A stretch of DNA of 64,000 bases from B10-G9 sp963712165 (GTDB taxonomy: Bacteria; Chloroflexota; Anaerolineae; Anaerolineales; UBA11858), in the NCBI GenBank assembly GCA_963712165.1, contig CAVQGY010000002.1, positions 496,001 to 560,000 of the forward strand, read 5' to 3'. Positions within the stretch are counted from its first letter, which is position 1. Each line of letters opens with the position of its first letter. Both the position numbers and the translations under genes were made by a program. The notes under the pieces were generated by a model. It worked only from the letters and a program-made list of their open reading frames with translations. It ran no database searches and was not told the DNA's origin. Shown piece by piece: positions 24,852-35,119 of the stretch.

Positions 24852-25885
24852 CAGAAAATATTTTATCGGTTTCATCTACTTCACTACCATCGCCTGAAGA
24901 TCTTGTTTCCAAGCTGCTATCCGATTTCCAGGATCAATATGGACTGGAACTGGCTGAAGATCCGGTAGCGGTCCAGCGCATCAGGGAAGCGGTAGATAAT
25001 GCCCTGCGAACACTGCAATCTCAGCAAAATGCGGAGATCTTCCTCCCTTATATCAGCGCTAATGCAGCTGGTCCAATCCATCTCAAACGGTTGATCACAC
25101 GGACGGATACGGCCACAGGCACTAATGATGCCATGGCCAGGGAGCTTCCTGATTCTGAGCAGGTTGCCCCGCAAAGGATCCAGGTTCCTCTTCCAGATAA
25201 TAAGCCGCAGGTTACGATGGTCTTGCTGGTCCTCATGGTGTTTATTTATCTTCTCCAGGAGCTGACCGGGAGCCTTTTTAGGGAGGATCTGATAGCAAAA
25301 TGGGCTATGAAGATCAACCAGGAAATATTGACAGGCGAATACTGGCGGTTGATTACGCCGATGTTTCTGCACGGATCAATCATCCACCTTGGATTTAATC
25401 TCTATGCCCTCTACATCCTGGGGCGCAGGATCGAGCGCTTTTTTGGTTCTTACCGGTTCCTGCTGTTATTCTTGATCGCTGGGATCACGGGGAACCTATT
25501 TTCTTTCATTTTTACTCCTGAGAATTCCCTGGGATCCTCCACGGCAATTTTTGGATTGCTGGCTGCTGAGGGTGTCTTTATTTACCAACACAGGACCTTG
25601 TTTGGGGACCGTTCCCAGGTGGCCCTGCGCCAGATCATCCAGGTGGCAGTGATCAATTTCCTGATCGGGCTCTCACCCGGAATAGATAACTGGGGCCATT
25701 TAGGGGGTTTGATTGGAGGCGTCGTCTTTAGCTGGTTCGCCAGTCCAATATTGAAACTGGAAGGAGGACCTGCCCAACCTCGATTTGTCGATCAGCGAGC
25801 GGAAAACTCCTCGATCACGATTTTTCTGATCCAGTTCTTCTTATTGATCTTCTTGACAGCCTGGGTAATCTTGGCGAGGAATTGA
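24848..25885 (+). CDS. Rhomboid family intramembrane serine protease
   Basis: A 345-residue protein with a ~120-residue cytosolic N-terminal region and a six- to seven-helix rhomboid core. The catalytic serine lies in GSSTAIFGLL and the catalytic histidine in WGHLGGLIGG; the HGSIIHLGFNLYAL loop matches the H-x2-H-x3-N oxyanion motif. It cleaves substrates within the membrane. It is translationally coupled to gmk by a 4-bp overlap, an order without obvious functional meaning. Confidence 0.92.
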   Translation: MTENILSVSSTSLPSPEDLVSKLLSDFQDQYGLELAEDPVAVQRIREAVDNALRTLQSQQNAEIFLPYISANAAGPIHLKRLITRTDTATGTNDAMARELPDSEQVAPQRIQVPLPDNKPQVTMVLLVLMVFIYLLQELTGSLFREDLIAKWAMKINQEILTGEYWRLITPMFLHGSIIHLGFNLYALYILGRRIERFFGSYRFLLLFLIAGITGNLFSFIFTPENSLGSSTAIFGLLAAEGVFIYQHRTLFGDRSQVALRQIIQVAVINFLIGLSPGIDNWGHLGGLIGGVVFSWFASPILKLEGGPAQPRFVDQRAENSSITIFLIQFFLLIFLTAWVILARN

Positions 25886-25953
25886 TCAGCTCCAGTTCCG
25901 TGTTGAGAATCCCCGCCACACTCACAAACCTCAAGCCTGTAAGCAGCGGGTCA

Positions 25954-25982
25954 TTGACCTCACCTGTCCCATCTGGTAAAAT
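25954..25982 (+). promoter_or_regulatory. SigA-type promoter of rplI
   Basis: TTGACC and TAAAAT are separated by 17 bp; the start is predicted near 25989, giving a 68-nt leader that ends with GAGGAGAAAGG before the rplI ATG. Confidence 0.7.
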
Positions 25983-26056
25983 TTTCCGGCGTCTCTTGCG
26001 TTGTACCCTTCGCGAGGGCGAACCTATTCATTAATGAGGAGAAAGGGCTAGATACC

Positions 26057-26698
26057 ATGAAAGTACTATTACTAGAAGATGTTTACAAATTGGGCCGTGC
26101 CGGTGAGGTCAAGAGAGTCGCTCCCGGATATGCCCGTAATTTCTTGATGCCGCAGGGATTGGCTGTTCTGGCCACACCAGGTGCCATGAAAATGGCTGGC
26201 CGCATCACGAAGCAAGGCGAGGTCAAACGGGCCAAGGTCAATCAGGAACTGGGTGGCGTTGCAGAGCAGCTAGAAGGCAAGCGATTCACTTTTGCCGCAA
26301 AAGCCAGTGAAACCCGCAGGCTGTACGGCTCTATCAACACACAGATGATCGCCGAGAAGGTCACAGAAGATATCGGTGTGACTGTGGAAGCTAAACAGAT
26401 CGAATCTCAGCCACTTCGTATGCTCGGCAAACACAGTGTGGCTGTCCGGCTGACCGTTGATCTGATTCCCGTAATTGAAATCATCGTTCACCGTGAAGGA
26501 GAAACACCAGAATCAGCACTTGAAGAGGATGAAAGGGAAGCCCTCAAGGCAGCAGAAGCCTGGGTGGATATGTCCGAAGAAGAAGCCGCAGAAATGGATC
26601 TGGATACTGAGTTTGAAGAGACCAGTGAGGAAACTGAACAGACCGAAGCGGACCCTTTTCCTGTAGATGCTGAGGAAGATACTGAAGACGAAGCGTAA
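26057..26698 (+). CDS. rplI: Ribosomal protein L9 with acidic C-terminal extension
   Basis: The first ~150 residues are L9: MKVLLLEDVYKLGRAGEVKRVAPGYARNFLMPQGLA is the rRNA-binding N-domain and LTVDLIPVIEIIVHREGE ends the C-domain. A further ~60 residues are highly acidic (EEDEREA..., many Glu/Asp/Thr) and not part of the usual protein, which is near 150 residues. The tail is probably disordered. It is transcribed from its own promoter and ends before a hairpin ahead of the rodZ-like gene. Confidence 0.95.
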   Translation: MKVLLLEDVYKLGRAGEVKRVAPGYARNFLMPQGLAVLATPGAMKMAGRITKQGEVKRAKVNQELGGVAEQLEGKRFTFAAKASETRRLYGSINTQMIAEKVTEDIGVTVEAKQIESQPLRMLGKHSVAVRLTVDLIPVIEIIVHREGETPESALEEDEREALKAAEAWVDMSEEEAAEMDLDTEFEETSEETEQTEADPFPVDAEEDTEDEA

Positions 26699-26724
26699 TT
26701 CAGTACAATCCAAAAGGATACGAA

Positions 26725-26762
26725 ACCGGTCTGGGATCAGCAATAATGCTGGCCAGGCCGGT
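26725..26762 (+). terminator. Hairpin after rplI
   Basis: ACCGGTCTGG pairs with CCAGGCCGGT (one G-U pair) around an 18-base loop, followed by CTTTGT. It is probably a weak terminator or processing site directly ahead of the next gene. Confidence 0.55.
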
Positions 26763-26776
26763 CTTTGTATGTTGCT

Positions 26777-28006
26777 ATGACTGAAGATAACCTGATGATA
26801 GGCGAGTTATTGAGACAGGCCCGGGTAGATAAGGAGCTTACCCTGGAAGAAGTCTCTTTGGCTACCAAGATCAAGGAAAAATATCTGGCTGCTATTGAAG
26901 CGGACAACTGGCAGGCGCTGCCTTCCCCAATTCAGCAGAAAGGTTTCACACGCTCCTATGCTGCTTTCCTGGATCTGGATCCCAAACCTCTGATGCGGCA
27001 GTTGTACATATTATTGGAAGAACCAGAAGATGAGGAATCTCAAACAGTTTCCAGCTCCCCGGATGAAATCTCACAACCAAGACTAATGGACGAGATTGGT
27101 GCGGTGTTAAAAACTCAGCGGGAAAGGCTGGGATTTACAGTATCCAATGTGACAGAACAGATCCATATCCCTGCACGTTATCTGGAAGCCATCGAAAAAG
27201 GCAATTTGGAAGACCTACCTTCAACTGTCCAGGGTAAAGGCATGGTCAAGAACTATGCCCAATTTTTGGGTTTGGACCCGGAACCGCTTCTTCTCAGCTA
27301 TGCGGATGTCCTGCAGACTCGGCTTGAAAAGACCAGGTCGGAATTGCCAGGTGCACAGACCAGGCTCGACCTCCCTGTCAACCTGAAGAGGTTCTTCTCC
27401 AATCCAACCCTGCTTTGGGCAGGAGTGGTGGTCCTGATCGCTGCTGTCTCGGCTTGGGCTGGCATGATAGTTTTCGGGGGGACTGGACCAGAACTGGTTG
27501 ACACAGCCACTATCCCTGCTGTGGCAGAAATATTGCTGCCGACCTCTTCACCCACTGCGACCCTGCCTGCTTCTGCGAATACTCCTGGCGAGATAGAGGT
27601 TGAAGTGACGCCCACTCAGGTGGGAGATGGCGAAGGGCAAGAGGCTACCCCTACACAGGCGCTGATCGGAAACGAAAAGATCCAGCTTCAACTGATCATC
27701 CTCCAACGAACTTGGGTGAGAGTAACTGTTGATAATAAACTGGCTTTTGAAGGCCGGCTTATTCCTGGAAGCATAAAATTATTCGGAGGGAATTTAAGAA
27801 TAGAGGTCTTGACTGGAAACGCTGCTGGTGTCGAGGTCGTCTATAATCAACAAAACCTGGGCGTGATGGGGTTGTATGGAGAGGTGATCAACCGCATCTA
27901 TACAGATCAGGGCGTTGCCTCACCCACGCCTACGATTACACTCACTCCCACACCAAGTGATACACCTGAGCCATCGTTAACCCCCACGCTAACTCAACAA
28001 CCGTAA
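26777..28006 (+). CDS. RodZ-like protein with two HTH_25 domains and DUF4115
   Basis: A 409-residue single-pass membrane protein. Two homologous HTH_25 domains lie at about residues 5-75 (LLRQARVDKELTLEEVSLAT ... IQQKGFTRSYAAFL) and 110-180 (LKTQRERLGFTVSNVTEQI ... VQGKGMVKNYAQFLGL), then a membrane helix near 220-240, a Thr/Pro-rich linker, and a DUF4115 beta domain (RTWVRVTVDNKLAFEGRL). RodZ normally has one HTH and links MreB to the wall machinery; here the duplication is unusual or lineage-specific. The tail is again Thr/Pro-rich. The ATG at 26777 is used; a TTG at 26765 is possible. Confidence 0.8.
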   Translation: MTEDNLMIGELLRQARVDKELTLEEVSLATKIKEKYLAAIEADNWQALPSPIQQKGFTRSYAAFLDLDPKPLMRQLYILLEEPEDEESQTVSSSPDEISQPRLMDEIGAVLKTQRERLGFTVSNVTEQIHIPARYLEAIEKGNLEDLPSTVQGKGMVKNYAQFLGLDPEPLLLSYADVLQTRLEKTRSELPGAQTRLDLPVNLKRFFSNPTLLWAGVVVLIAAVSAWAGMIVFGGTGPELVDTATIPAVAEILLPTSSPTATLPASANTPGEIEVEVTPTQVGDGEGQEATPTQALIGNEKIQLQLIILQRTWVRVTVDNKLAFEGRLIPGSIKLFGGNLRIEVLTGNAAGVEVVYNQQNLGVMGLYGEVINRIYTDQGVASPTPTITLTPTPSDTPEPSLTPTLTQQP

Positions 28007-28029
28007 TAATGGCATTTACACCCCCATAG

Positions 28030-29397
28030 GTGATGATGGATAATAGGGCTTTTTATCTGGTTTCGCTTGGATGCGCGAAGAATTCAGTGGATTCCGACGG
28101 AATGGGCCAGCTGCTTCAGGGAGATGGGTACTTTCCAGTAGCTGATCCAGACCAGGCGAGTGTCCTGATTGTGAATACTTGTGGGTTCATTGAGCCAGCC
28201 CGTGAGGAGTCATATTCGGTGCTGCATAACCTTGCCCAGGGAAAGAAAGACGGCCAGGTCCTGATCGCAGCCGGGTGTCTGACCCAGAGGTATGGGGAAG
28301 AAGTTATTGGTAAAGTCCCGGGGATAGATGGCTTGTTGGGCACCCGGCGCTGGATGGATGTCCTCCAAATTGTCAGGGGTCTGCGAGGGAATGGAAGCCC
28401 CCAACCCCTTTACCATCTCCCAGATGCCCCAATTGTTGGCGACCTTCCCGCCGGAACGCACGGTATTCATATCCAGGGAGGTAGCGCTTACTTAAAAATC
28501 GCAGATGGCTGCAGGCGGCCGTGTGCTTTCTGTGCTATTCCTGGTATCAAGGGAACAGCGGTCAGCCGCCCCAGGACAAGGATCCTTTCAGATGCGGCAT
28601 TCCTTATATCCCAGGGAGTTAAAGAAATCAATCTGATCGCCCAGGACACCACAGACTACGGCCATGATCTGGGAGAAAAAGATGGCCTTCCTTCCTTGCT
28701 GGAGGAATTGACCAAAGTTGTTGGGGAAGATAACTGGCTGCGGATCCTATACGCTTTTCCTGGCTATATTTCAGATCGTTTAATTGATGTGATGGCGGAG
28801 AAAGACCAAATCCTGCCATATATTGATATTCCTCTTCAGCATGCGGATCCTGCGGTTCTCAAGGCTATGCGCCGCCCGGCCAATATGGACTGGATCTACA
28901 AGACGGTGGATAAGCTCAGGGATCGGATGCCGGATCTGGCCCTGAGGACGACATTCATTGTCGGTTACCCTGGAGAGACCGAAGCTTCTTTTGAAGTCCT
29001 ACTGGATTTTGTGAAGGAGATCCGGTTTGACAGGGTAGGCGTTTTCACCTATTCTTTCGAACCTGGAACAGGTTCGGAGGAGCTTGGAGATCCAATTCCG
29101 GAACAGATCAAGGTGGATCGGCAGGATAGATTGATGATCACGCAGCAGGAGATATCCCTGGCAAAGAACCAGGCACAGATTGGGAAATCTCTTGATATTC
29201 TCATTGAGGGAAAAGGTGAGATCGAAGGATCTGGAGAGATCGTTTCCCTGGGTCGAAGCTATCGGGATGCTCCGGAAATTGATGGCATGGTGATCGTGGA
29301 AGGTGATCTGCCTGAAGGGGAAATCTCTCCGGTGCAGATTACCGGTGCCATGGCATATGATCTGTCTGGAATTCCTCTTCCCAATAAACATAGATAG
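28030..29397 (+). CDS. rimO: Ribosomal protein S12 methylthiotransferase RimO
   Basis: A 455-residue radical-SAM enzyme that methylthiolates an aspartate of ribosomal protein S12. The N-terminal MTTase domain has cysteines in SLGCAKNSVDSDGM, NTCGFIEPAREES and AAGCLTQRYGEE; the radical-SAM cluster is CRRPCAFCAIP; the TRAM domain closes the protein (LDILIEGKGEIEGSGEIVSLGRSYRDAPEIDG). The DAPEIDG ending and SLGCAKN start distinguish RimO from MiaB. Length is usual. Confidence 0.95.
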   Translation: MMMDNRAFYLVSLGCAKNSVDSDGMGQLLQGDGYFPVADPDQASVLIVNTCGFIEPAREESYSVLHNLAQGKKDGQVLIAAGCLTQRYGEEVIGKVPGIDGLLGTRRWMDVLQIVRGLRGNGSPQPLYHLPDAPIVGDLPAGTHGIHIQGGSAYLKIADGCRRPCAFCAIPGIKGTAVSRPRTRILSDAAFLISQGVKEINLIAQDTTDYGHDLGEKDGLPSLLEELTKVVGEDNWLRILYAFPGYISDRLIDVMAEKDQILPYIDIPLQHADPAVLKAMRRPANMDWIYKTVDKLRDRMPDLALRTTFIVGYPGETEASFEVLLDFVKEIRFDRVGVFTYSFEPGTGSEELGDPIPEQIKVDRQDRLMITQQEISLAKNQAQIGKSLDILIEGKGEIEGSGEIVSLGRSYRDAPEIDGMVIVEGDLPEGEISPVQITGAMAYDLSGIPLPNKHR

Positions 29398-29422
29398 GAT
29401 AATAAGTTTTGGATACGACGAG

Positions 29423-30426
29423 ATGATGGATTGGAACGCTCCTAGAAATAGATTTGGGCTTCTCGCTGTCCACCTGGCATCCAGGCTGGCGATGGAGATC
29501 CAGGGAGATATGGTCTCTGAAGCTATAACCAAAGAGGATCATTCTCCTGTTACTGTTGCTGATTTTGCAGCCCAGGCTGTGGTTGGCTACCTTCTTGAGC
29601 AATCCTATTCGGGTGAGTATCTGGTTGGCGAAGAGCAGTCCGAAGTCTTGCGCTCACCAGATGAGCAAGATACTCTCGAGAAAATAACCAGATATGTCAG
29701 CCGAGTGGTGCCTGGAGCTACTCCTGAACAGGTATGTGATTATATCGATCGGGGTGGAGATTCCCCGGGCAGGGAGTATTGGACTCTGGATCCCTATCGA
29801 TGGGACCAAGGGATTTTTAAGAAGAGCTCAATATGCCACAGCTCTAGCTTATGTGAAAGATGGCGTGGTAGAGCTTGGTGTCTTGGGATGTCCTATGCTT
29901 GATCCTGACTTGTCCGAAAAATCTCCTCGAGGGGGCAGCCTGTTGATTGCCAGGCGGGGAGGGGGCAGCTGGATTGCCAGGACTGGAGGATGTTGACCAT
30001 CCGGATCAATTCACCCGACTGGCTGTATCCCAGGAGAGGGATCCGGTAAATGCTCGTTTGCTCCGGTCATATGAATTAGGGCATACGAATTCTGCCCAGA
30101 TCGATGCTTTCCAACGAGAGATGGGGGGAGAAACTGATCCGGTAAAGATGGACAGCCAGGCAAAATATGCCTTATTGGCAGCCGGAAAAGGGGAGATATA
30201 CCTTCGCCTGCTTTCTCCCAACCGGATGGATTATAAGGAAAAGATCTGGGACCAGGCCGCTGGCTCAATCATTGTTGAGGAAGCTGGTGGAATGGTAACA
30301 GACCTGGATGGGACGCCGTTAGATTTCTCGCAAGGAAGAACCCTGAAAGGGAATCGAGGAATTTGCGCGAGTAATGGTATTCTCCATGACCGGATCCTGG
30401 ACGCAATCCGGATAGTGAAGGCCTGA
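29423..30426 (+). pseudogene. 3'(2'),5'-bisphosphate nucleotidase/inositol phosphatase, two frameshifts
   Basis: Three consecutive frames together spell one inositol-monophosphatase-superfamily enzyme of about 334 residues. Frame 1 gives the N-domain up to EYWTLDP, frame 2 gives the metal site IDGTKGFLRRAQYATALAYV and VVELGVLGCPML, and frame 3 gives the C-half with KYALLAAGKGEIYLRL and the WDQAAGSIIVEEAGGMVTDLDG signature. The first shift lies at about 29795, where one extra T in CCCTATC breaks DP-IDGTKG; the second lies in a G-rich run at 29956-29965. All catalytic motifs are intact when joined, so recent mutation or sequence error in homopolymers is likelier than old decay. The enzyme would act on PAP or inositol phosphates. 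Confidence 0.8.
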
Positions 30427-30430
30427 AGCG

Positions 30431-31959
30431 ATGGAAAAAACCTGGGATCGATTGGCCCTTTTACTTTCTCTGGCTGTGATCCTGGCGGCTGCCCTTGTGG
30501 GGAGCCTGATCTACGAGAATATGCCCCACCTGGAAGATGAATTCGCCTATCTCTGGCAGGCAAAAACCATTGCGGGCGGGGACCTGACATTACCCACTCC
30601 GGAATTCTCGAAAAGCTTTTTGATTCCATTTGTGATCGATTTTCAAGGCCAGCGTTTTGGCAAATACCCCCCAGGTTGGCCGGTTGCCCTATCCTTAGGA
30701 GTCCGAGCTGGGATAGTGAATTGGGTTAATCCTCTCCTGGCAGGATTGGCAGCCTGGCTGACGTACCGGCTAGGAAAGCGAACCCTGGGAGGGAAAACCG
30801 CCCTACTGGGCACACTGCTGCTTTGTACATCTCCCCTCTTCCTTGTCCAGGCAGGTTCCCTGCTTTCCCATATCTGGAGCCTGGTGCTTGCAACTGCCTT
30901 TTTCTTGTCCTGGTTAGATAGCATGGAAAGGGAGGATAACTCTTATCAAAGGCTTTCCCCTCTGGCAGGAGGACTTAGCCTGGGAATGCTGGCCTTGACC
31001 CGTCCGCTAACCGCTGCGGCGGTTGCTTTGCCTTTTGCACTTCAGGGGATTAGAGTTTTGTTCCAGGGGTCAAGCTGGAAACGAAAGCGGATCCTATTGA
31101 TTGGCGGAATAGCCCTGGTATCGATGGGGTTGTATTTGATGTGGCAGTATGCGGTAACAGGCAGCTTCTTGAGTAAATCCTTACACGCTCTGGTGGCCGT
31201 ATGATAAGTATGGATTTGGAACAGGCTACGGGGTTGCTGAAGGTGGACATAGTCTGATCCAGGGTTGGCGAAATACGAAATACAGCCTGAAAGTGGCCTC
31301 GAGTGATCTATTTGGTTGGGCTACAATATCCTGGCTGTTCCTGCCTATAGGATTCTGGGCAGCCCGGAAGAAACCTCTTGCGTATTTTTCGGCAGGCGTA
31401 ACAGTGTCATTGGTTCTTGTTTACCTGGCTTACTGGGTCAGCTCCTGGCTGCTTGGGTCGAGATATTATTTTGAAGCCCTTCCCGGGTTGGCTTTACTTT
31501 CCGCCGCAGGGATCATCTGGTTGGCAGGGGTAAAGCCGGGAGTCAAGGATGGCGGATCAATATTAGCCAGATTGAGACCGTTGGGAATCGCAGTTATTGT
31601 ATCGCTGCTGATCTTTTCCAATCTTTATTTCTATCTGCCTGCCCGCCTGGGTGGGTTGCAGGGATTATATGGAATTGAACGCGCAGACCTGAAGATCTTT
31701 GAATCTGCGGAAGTGAAGGCTTATCAACCGGCATTGGTGATCGTTGATTCGGAAGAATGGATGCCTTACGGGAGCACACTGGTCCTGGAAACTCCCGGAG
31801 CTGGACTCCCCTTTGATCTTTGCCTGGAGCTTAGGACCGAAAACAAACCTCAAAATGAAGGAATATTACCAGGCGGAAAGGAATATCCTCTATTACTACC
31901 CCGACCAGGATCCCGGAAGGCTTTATACTTATCCCCTGCCTGGTTCTTTGTTAGAATAG
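30431..31959 (+). pseudogene. GT-C-type glycosyltransferase-like membrane protein, two frameshifts
   Basis: A polytopic protein similar in layout to dolichol-phosphate-mannose type glycosyltransferases. The first frame has the early acidic motif HLEDEFAYLWQAKTIAGGDL and many helices, and ends at 31204. The second frame resumes as PYTLWWPYDKYGFGTGYG and continues with helices to about 31795; the third supplies the end ELDSPLIFAWSLGPK ... LYYYPDQDPGRLYTY. The shifts fall near 31172-31176 (AAA run) and 31793-31800 (CCCGG). Joined length is about 508 residues. The C-terminal soluble part is typical of this family. It starts 5 bp after the nucleotidase gene. Confidence 0.65.
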
Positions 31960-32005
31960 GGTCTATTATTCACGTGGCAAATCTATATGCAGGAAGGAGC
32001 CATTC

Positions 32006-32737
32006 ATGTCAGATATTAAAGTCCCCCGAAGAATTCTTGTCCGCTCGATATTAAAGGGCTTGATATCGCTGGCTTTGCATACTTTTTCTGATTTTGAGAT
32101 CATAGGGGAGGAAAATATTCCCAAGGAAGGCCCCATCATCGTTACCGGGAATCATTTCAGTTTTGCAGACTCGATTGCCATGCTGCACATTGCTCCAGCA
32201 TCGATCGAGATGTTCTCTGGTGCAAACCCAGCCTTCACGCCCGGTTGGGCCAAGCTGCTTCCCCGATTATGGGGCGTTTTATTTGTTTATCGGGGGACTG
32301 GATCAAAGCAGGCCATCAGGGATGCAGAGAGTGTCCTGGCCCAGAATGGTTTTTTTGGGATATTCCCTGAAGGAGGGGCCTGGGCGGAAATGATCCGGCC
32401 CGCTCGTCCGGGGGCAGCCTACCTGGCTTCCAGGACAGACGCTCGAATCCTGCCGGTCGGGTTCACGGGATTCAACACGGTGTTACCTCTGCGCTTCCGG
32501 AACCAGAGCAAGGTCACCATCCGGATCGGGAAACCTTATGGACCATTGAAAGCCACGGGCCGGGGACAGGAGCGCCGAGAGCAGCTGGATGAATTGGGTG
32601 ACAGGATCATGCAGGAGATTGCTCTCTTGCTACCGGACCACTTGCGCGGCAAATTCTCCAGCGACCCGGCTGTCAGGGAGCGAGCTGAGGAGGTTTCAGC
32701 CTACCCCTGGGAAACGGCTTCCTGGGATGAGGTTTAA
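32006..32737 (+). CDS. 1-acyl-glycerol-3-phosphate acyltransferase-like
   Basis: A 243-residue PlsC-family acyltransferase. The catalytic NHFSFAD (H-x4-D) lies near residue 52, and FPEGGAW gives the second conserved block for glycerophosphate binding. It transfers an acyl chain in phospholipid synthesis or a related lipid modification at the membrane face. A GGAAGGAG site precedes the ATG. It follows the broken glycosyltransferase gene. Confidence 0.88.
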   Translation: MSDIKVPRRILVRSILKGLISLALHTFSDFEIIGEENIPKEGPIIVTGNHFSFADSIAMLHIAPASIEMFSGANPAFTPGWAKLLPRLWGVLFVYRGTGSKQAIRDAESVLAQNGFFGIFPEGGAWAEMIRPARPGAAYLASRTDARILPVGFTGFNTVLPLRFRNQSKVTIRIGKPYGPLKATGRGQERREQLDELGDRIMQEIALLLPDHLRGKFSSDPAVRERAEEVSAYPWETASWDEV

Positions 32738-32751
32738 GCGTTTCGATCAGT

Positions 32752-33666
32752 TTAGATTCCAAGTTGAGATAGGTAGAATATGGCGGTCAGACTCACAAAG
32801 CTGAGGATGGAAGTCAGGCTGACGATCCCCGCAGTTTCTGTAACCTTGTAATCATACCGCTCTGCAAAGACAACCAGGGCGATGGCCGCAGGCATGCCGT
32901 TTTCGAGCAACAGGAATTGGCCCATTTCTCCGGCCCCGGGCAGGAAGAGCCAGATTGTGACCCAGGCGATCAAGGGCAGGGCGATCATCCGAAACAGCGA
33001 ATAAGGCAGGGCCTTGACCAGCGCTTCCCACGAGAATCTGTCATGAATAAACATCCCGAGGACGAAGATGGCTAGGGCGCTGGCAGTCTGTCCGATCAGG
33101 TTGAGGGCATAATTGAGAAAATCAAGCTTAAGGCCTATCAGTGAACAGATTGATCCCAGCAAGATGGACAGGATCAGGGGGTTTGAAAGAATCTTCTTCA
33201 AGAAACTGCCCCCCTGTTTCTTTTGAGCGGCATATTCTAGCAAGGTCAGTGTGCTGATAATCCCCAGCACACCAAGGAGGGACGCAGCCAGGATAGAGAA
33301 GTCCAGCCATTTTCCATCCTGGAATGTTTCAAAAAAGGCAATTCCAAAAAAGGCATAACTTCCAAAACTGATCGACAGGCCCAGCAGGATGAAAGTGTCT
33401 TTGTCAATCAAACCGATCGACTTTAACAGGAACAGCAGAGTTAACAATGCAGCGGTTGGCAGCAGGGAGCCCAGGACAAGTTGAATGTCGAGATCCAGCA
33501 GGTTCAGGTTGCTGATCTTGATGAAGAATAAAGCCGGCAGTCCAAAATAATAGACGAACGACGACAGCGTTTTGGCATGTTCAGCCTTGAAGATCTTCAA
33601 CCTGCGGCTGAGGACTCCCAGAGCGACGATCACTAATATGGTGAACAAGCTATAGATAACTTCCAT
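32752..33666 (-). CDS. AEC (auxin efflux carrier) family transporter
   Basis: A 304-residue membrane protein with ten helices in two inverted halves, each half with the family pattern (GVLSRRLKIFKAEHAKTLSSFVYYFGLPALFF at the start, VLGMFIHDRFSW ahead of the second half, ENGMPAAIALVVFAERYDY near the end). Bacterial members move malate, malonate or other carboxylates. Convergent with the acyltransferase gene, with 14 bp between stops. Confidence 0.88.
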   Translation of the reverse strand: MEVIYSLFTILVIVALGVLSRRLKIFKAEHAKTLSSFVYYFGLPALFFIKISNLNLLDLDIQLVLGSLLPTAALLTLLFLLKSIGLIDKDTFILLGLSISFGSYAFFGIAFFETFQDGKWLDFSILAASLLGVLGIISTLTLLEYAAQKKQGGSFLKKILSNPLILSILLGSICSLIGLKLDFLNYALNLIGQTASALAIFVLGMFIHDRFSWEALVKALPYSLFRMIALPLIAWVTIWLFLPGAGEMGQFLLLENGMPAAIALVVFAERYDYKVTETAGIVSLTSILSFVSLTAIFYLSQLGI

Positions 33667-33831
33667 AAGGCATCACCCTTCTACAAGGATTCACTGATAG
33701 CAGGCTATTATACCGGCTGAAGCCTACCTGCTATCGAAGGATTAATCAATTTCACGCCTTGTATTCTGACTGATAGGCAGTCGATGGAACCGGAATTTCA
33801 AGTCCGATCCCATCGAACCGCCTAGTGTTGA

Positions 33832-35119
33832 TTATTTGACACAGAAGCAGTGGTAGGCATAATCCCAATCTTTTTGCATCTTCTCGTTCGGTCCGACCAC
33901 ATAGGACCAGGAGGCTGGATCCTGGGGCGAATCCCCTTTATCGCGGTTAAACAGGGCGCATTCCCCTCCTAGGCCAGAACATCCATTGTCTGTGCACCAG
34001 ACTTCAGTCTTTTGCGCCTCAACTATCTTCTCGTTATACTTGCACTGACCTGACCCACAGATCTCCCAATCGTCATCTAGGACAACGCCAGCAACTGCAT
34101 AAACAGGATCCACAATATGGATGGGATCGCTGTCCAGGATTGTCAGTGGTTCAGTTGGATCATTACCGTTAACATCTCCACCCACATCGGCAGGGTCCCA
34201 TCCACCCGGTGTGGCAAAAGAGCTGACCCTGACACCAGGATTGGGAATCGCAAACTCGCTATCTGGGATGATCCAGAAAATGGCATTATCATGGATGACT
34301 GCCCGGGAATTGGACTCGACCGGCGCCCAGTTTTCCCCCATCACGGAGACTGTCCAGGTTTGAGGCTCTTGCATCCAATCCAGGATGTACCATTGATCCG
34401 TATTCTGCCAGTAGTCCCAGTTATAAGGGTCCATATACTGGAAATTATTATCAGGCATAGCCATCACCATCAAAGACGGCGGCATAGGTATAGGAGTAAT
34501 TGGAGTCGCCCCAGGGGAGGGGCGCATCAAAGACACTGTAGACAACGTGCCAGCTGCTCCCGATGCTGACCTGAGCTCCTGGAGGACAGATGGTGAACCA
34601 ATCCTGTCCCGGAGGAAGATTGTTGGTATCATGGTCGCAGGGAAACACCACATCAGGTGGGGGCCCAGACCAGGATTTATCGACCTGCAGCATCGTATGA
34701 CCCCAGCCAACCTGATCCACCTGGGGCAAGTACAGACCTGGCTCCTGGCCCTCGATGGAAAAGATCAGATTGCCGGTATTGGGGTCAATTGTGAACACAA
34801 CCTTTGCCCTGTCGTCATTCGTGGCGGTCGGATACAACATATTCAGGGCCCAATCCAAAGAACCCAGGTGGGGGTTGTCGTAGAGCTCTGAATAAGGCAC
34901 CTGGGGTTCATACCAGTCTTCAGGGCCTTCGTCGGAGTCAGGGAGAATCAGCTCTAGTGGTTGTTCGTCAGGATTGCTCTCATCGATCAATTCATCAACT
35001 ATATCCTGTGCTTGAAGACCTCTGTTTGGTTTAATAAAATCAAAACAAGTACTCGCCAGGGTCATTACTCCAACCATTATTAAGGTGAGCAAAGTTATGG
35101 TTCGGGGTTTCTGATGCAT
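33832..35119 (-). pseudogene. Secreted protein of unknown function, one frameshift
   Basis: A protein of about 429 residues with an N-terminal signal segment (TLLTLIMVGVMTLASTCF) and an acidic linker, read in two frames. Frame 1 runs from 35119 to the stop at 34451 and ends YTYAAVFDGDGYA; frame 2 continues MPDNNFQYMDPYNWDYWQ to the stop at 33832. Removing one T at about 34455 restores FDGDG-MPDNNF, so a single-base insertion is likely. The mature region is rich in Asp, Pro and Trp with beta-type repeats and several paired cysteines near the C-terminus (CNGSGQCKYN-like), suggesting an extracellular adhesin or enzyme. No family is recognised. AAGGAGGATGAG precedes the start. Confidence 0.6.
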
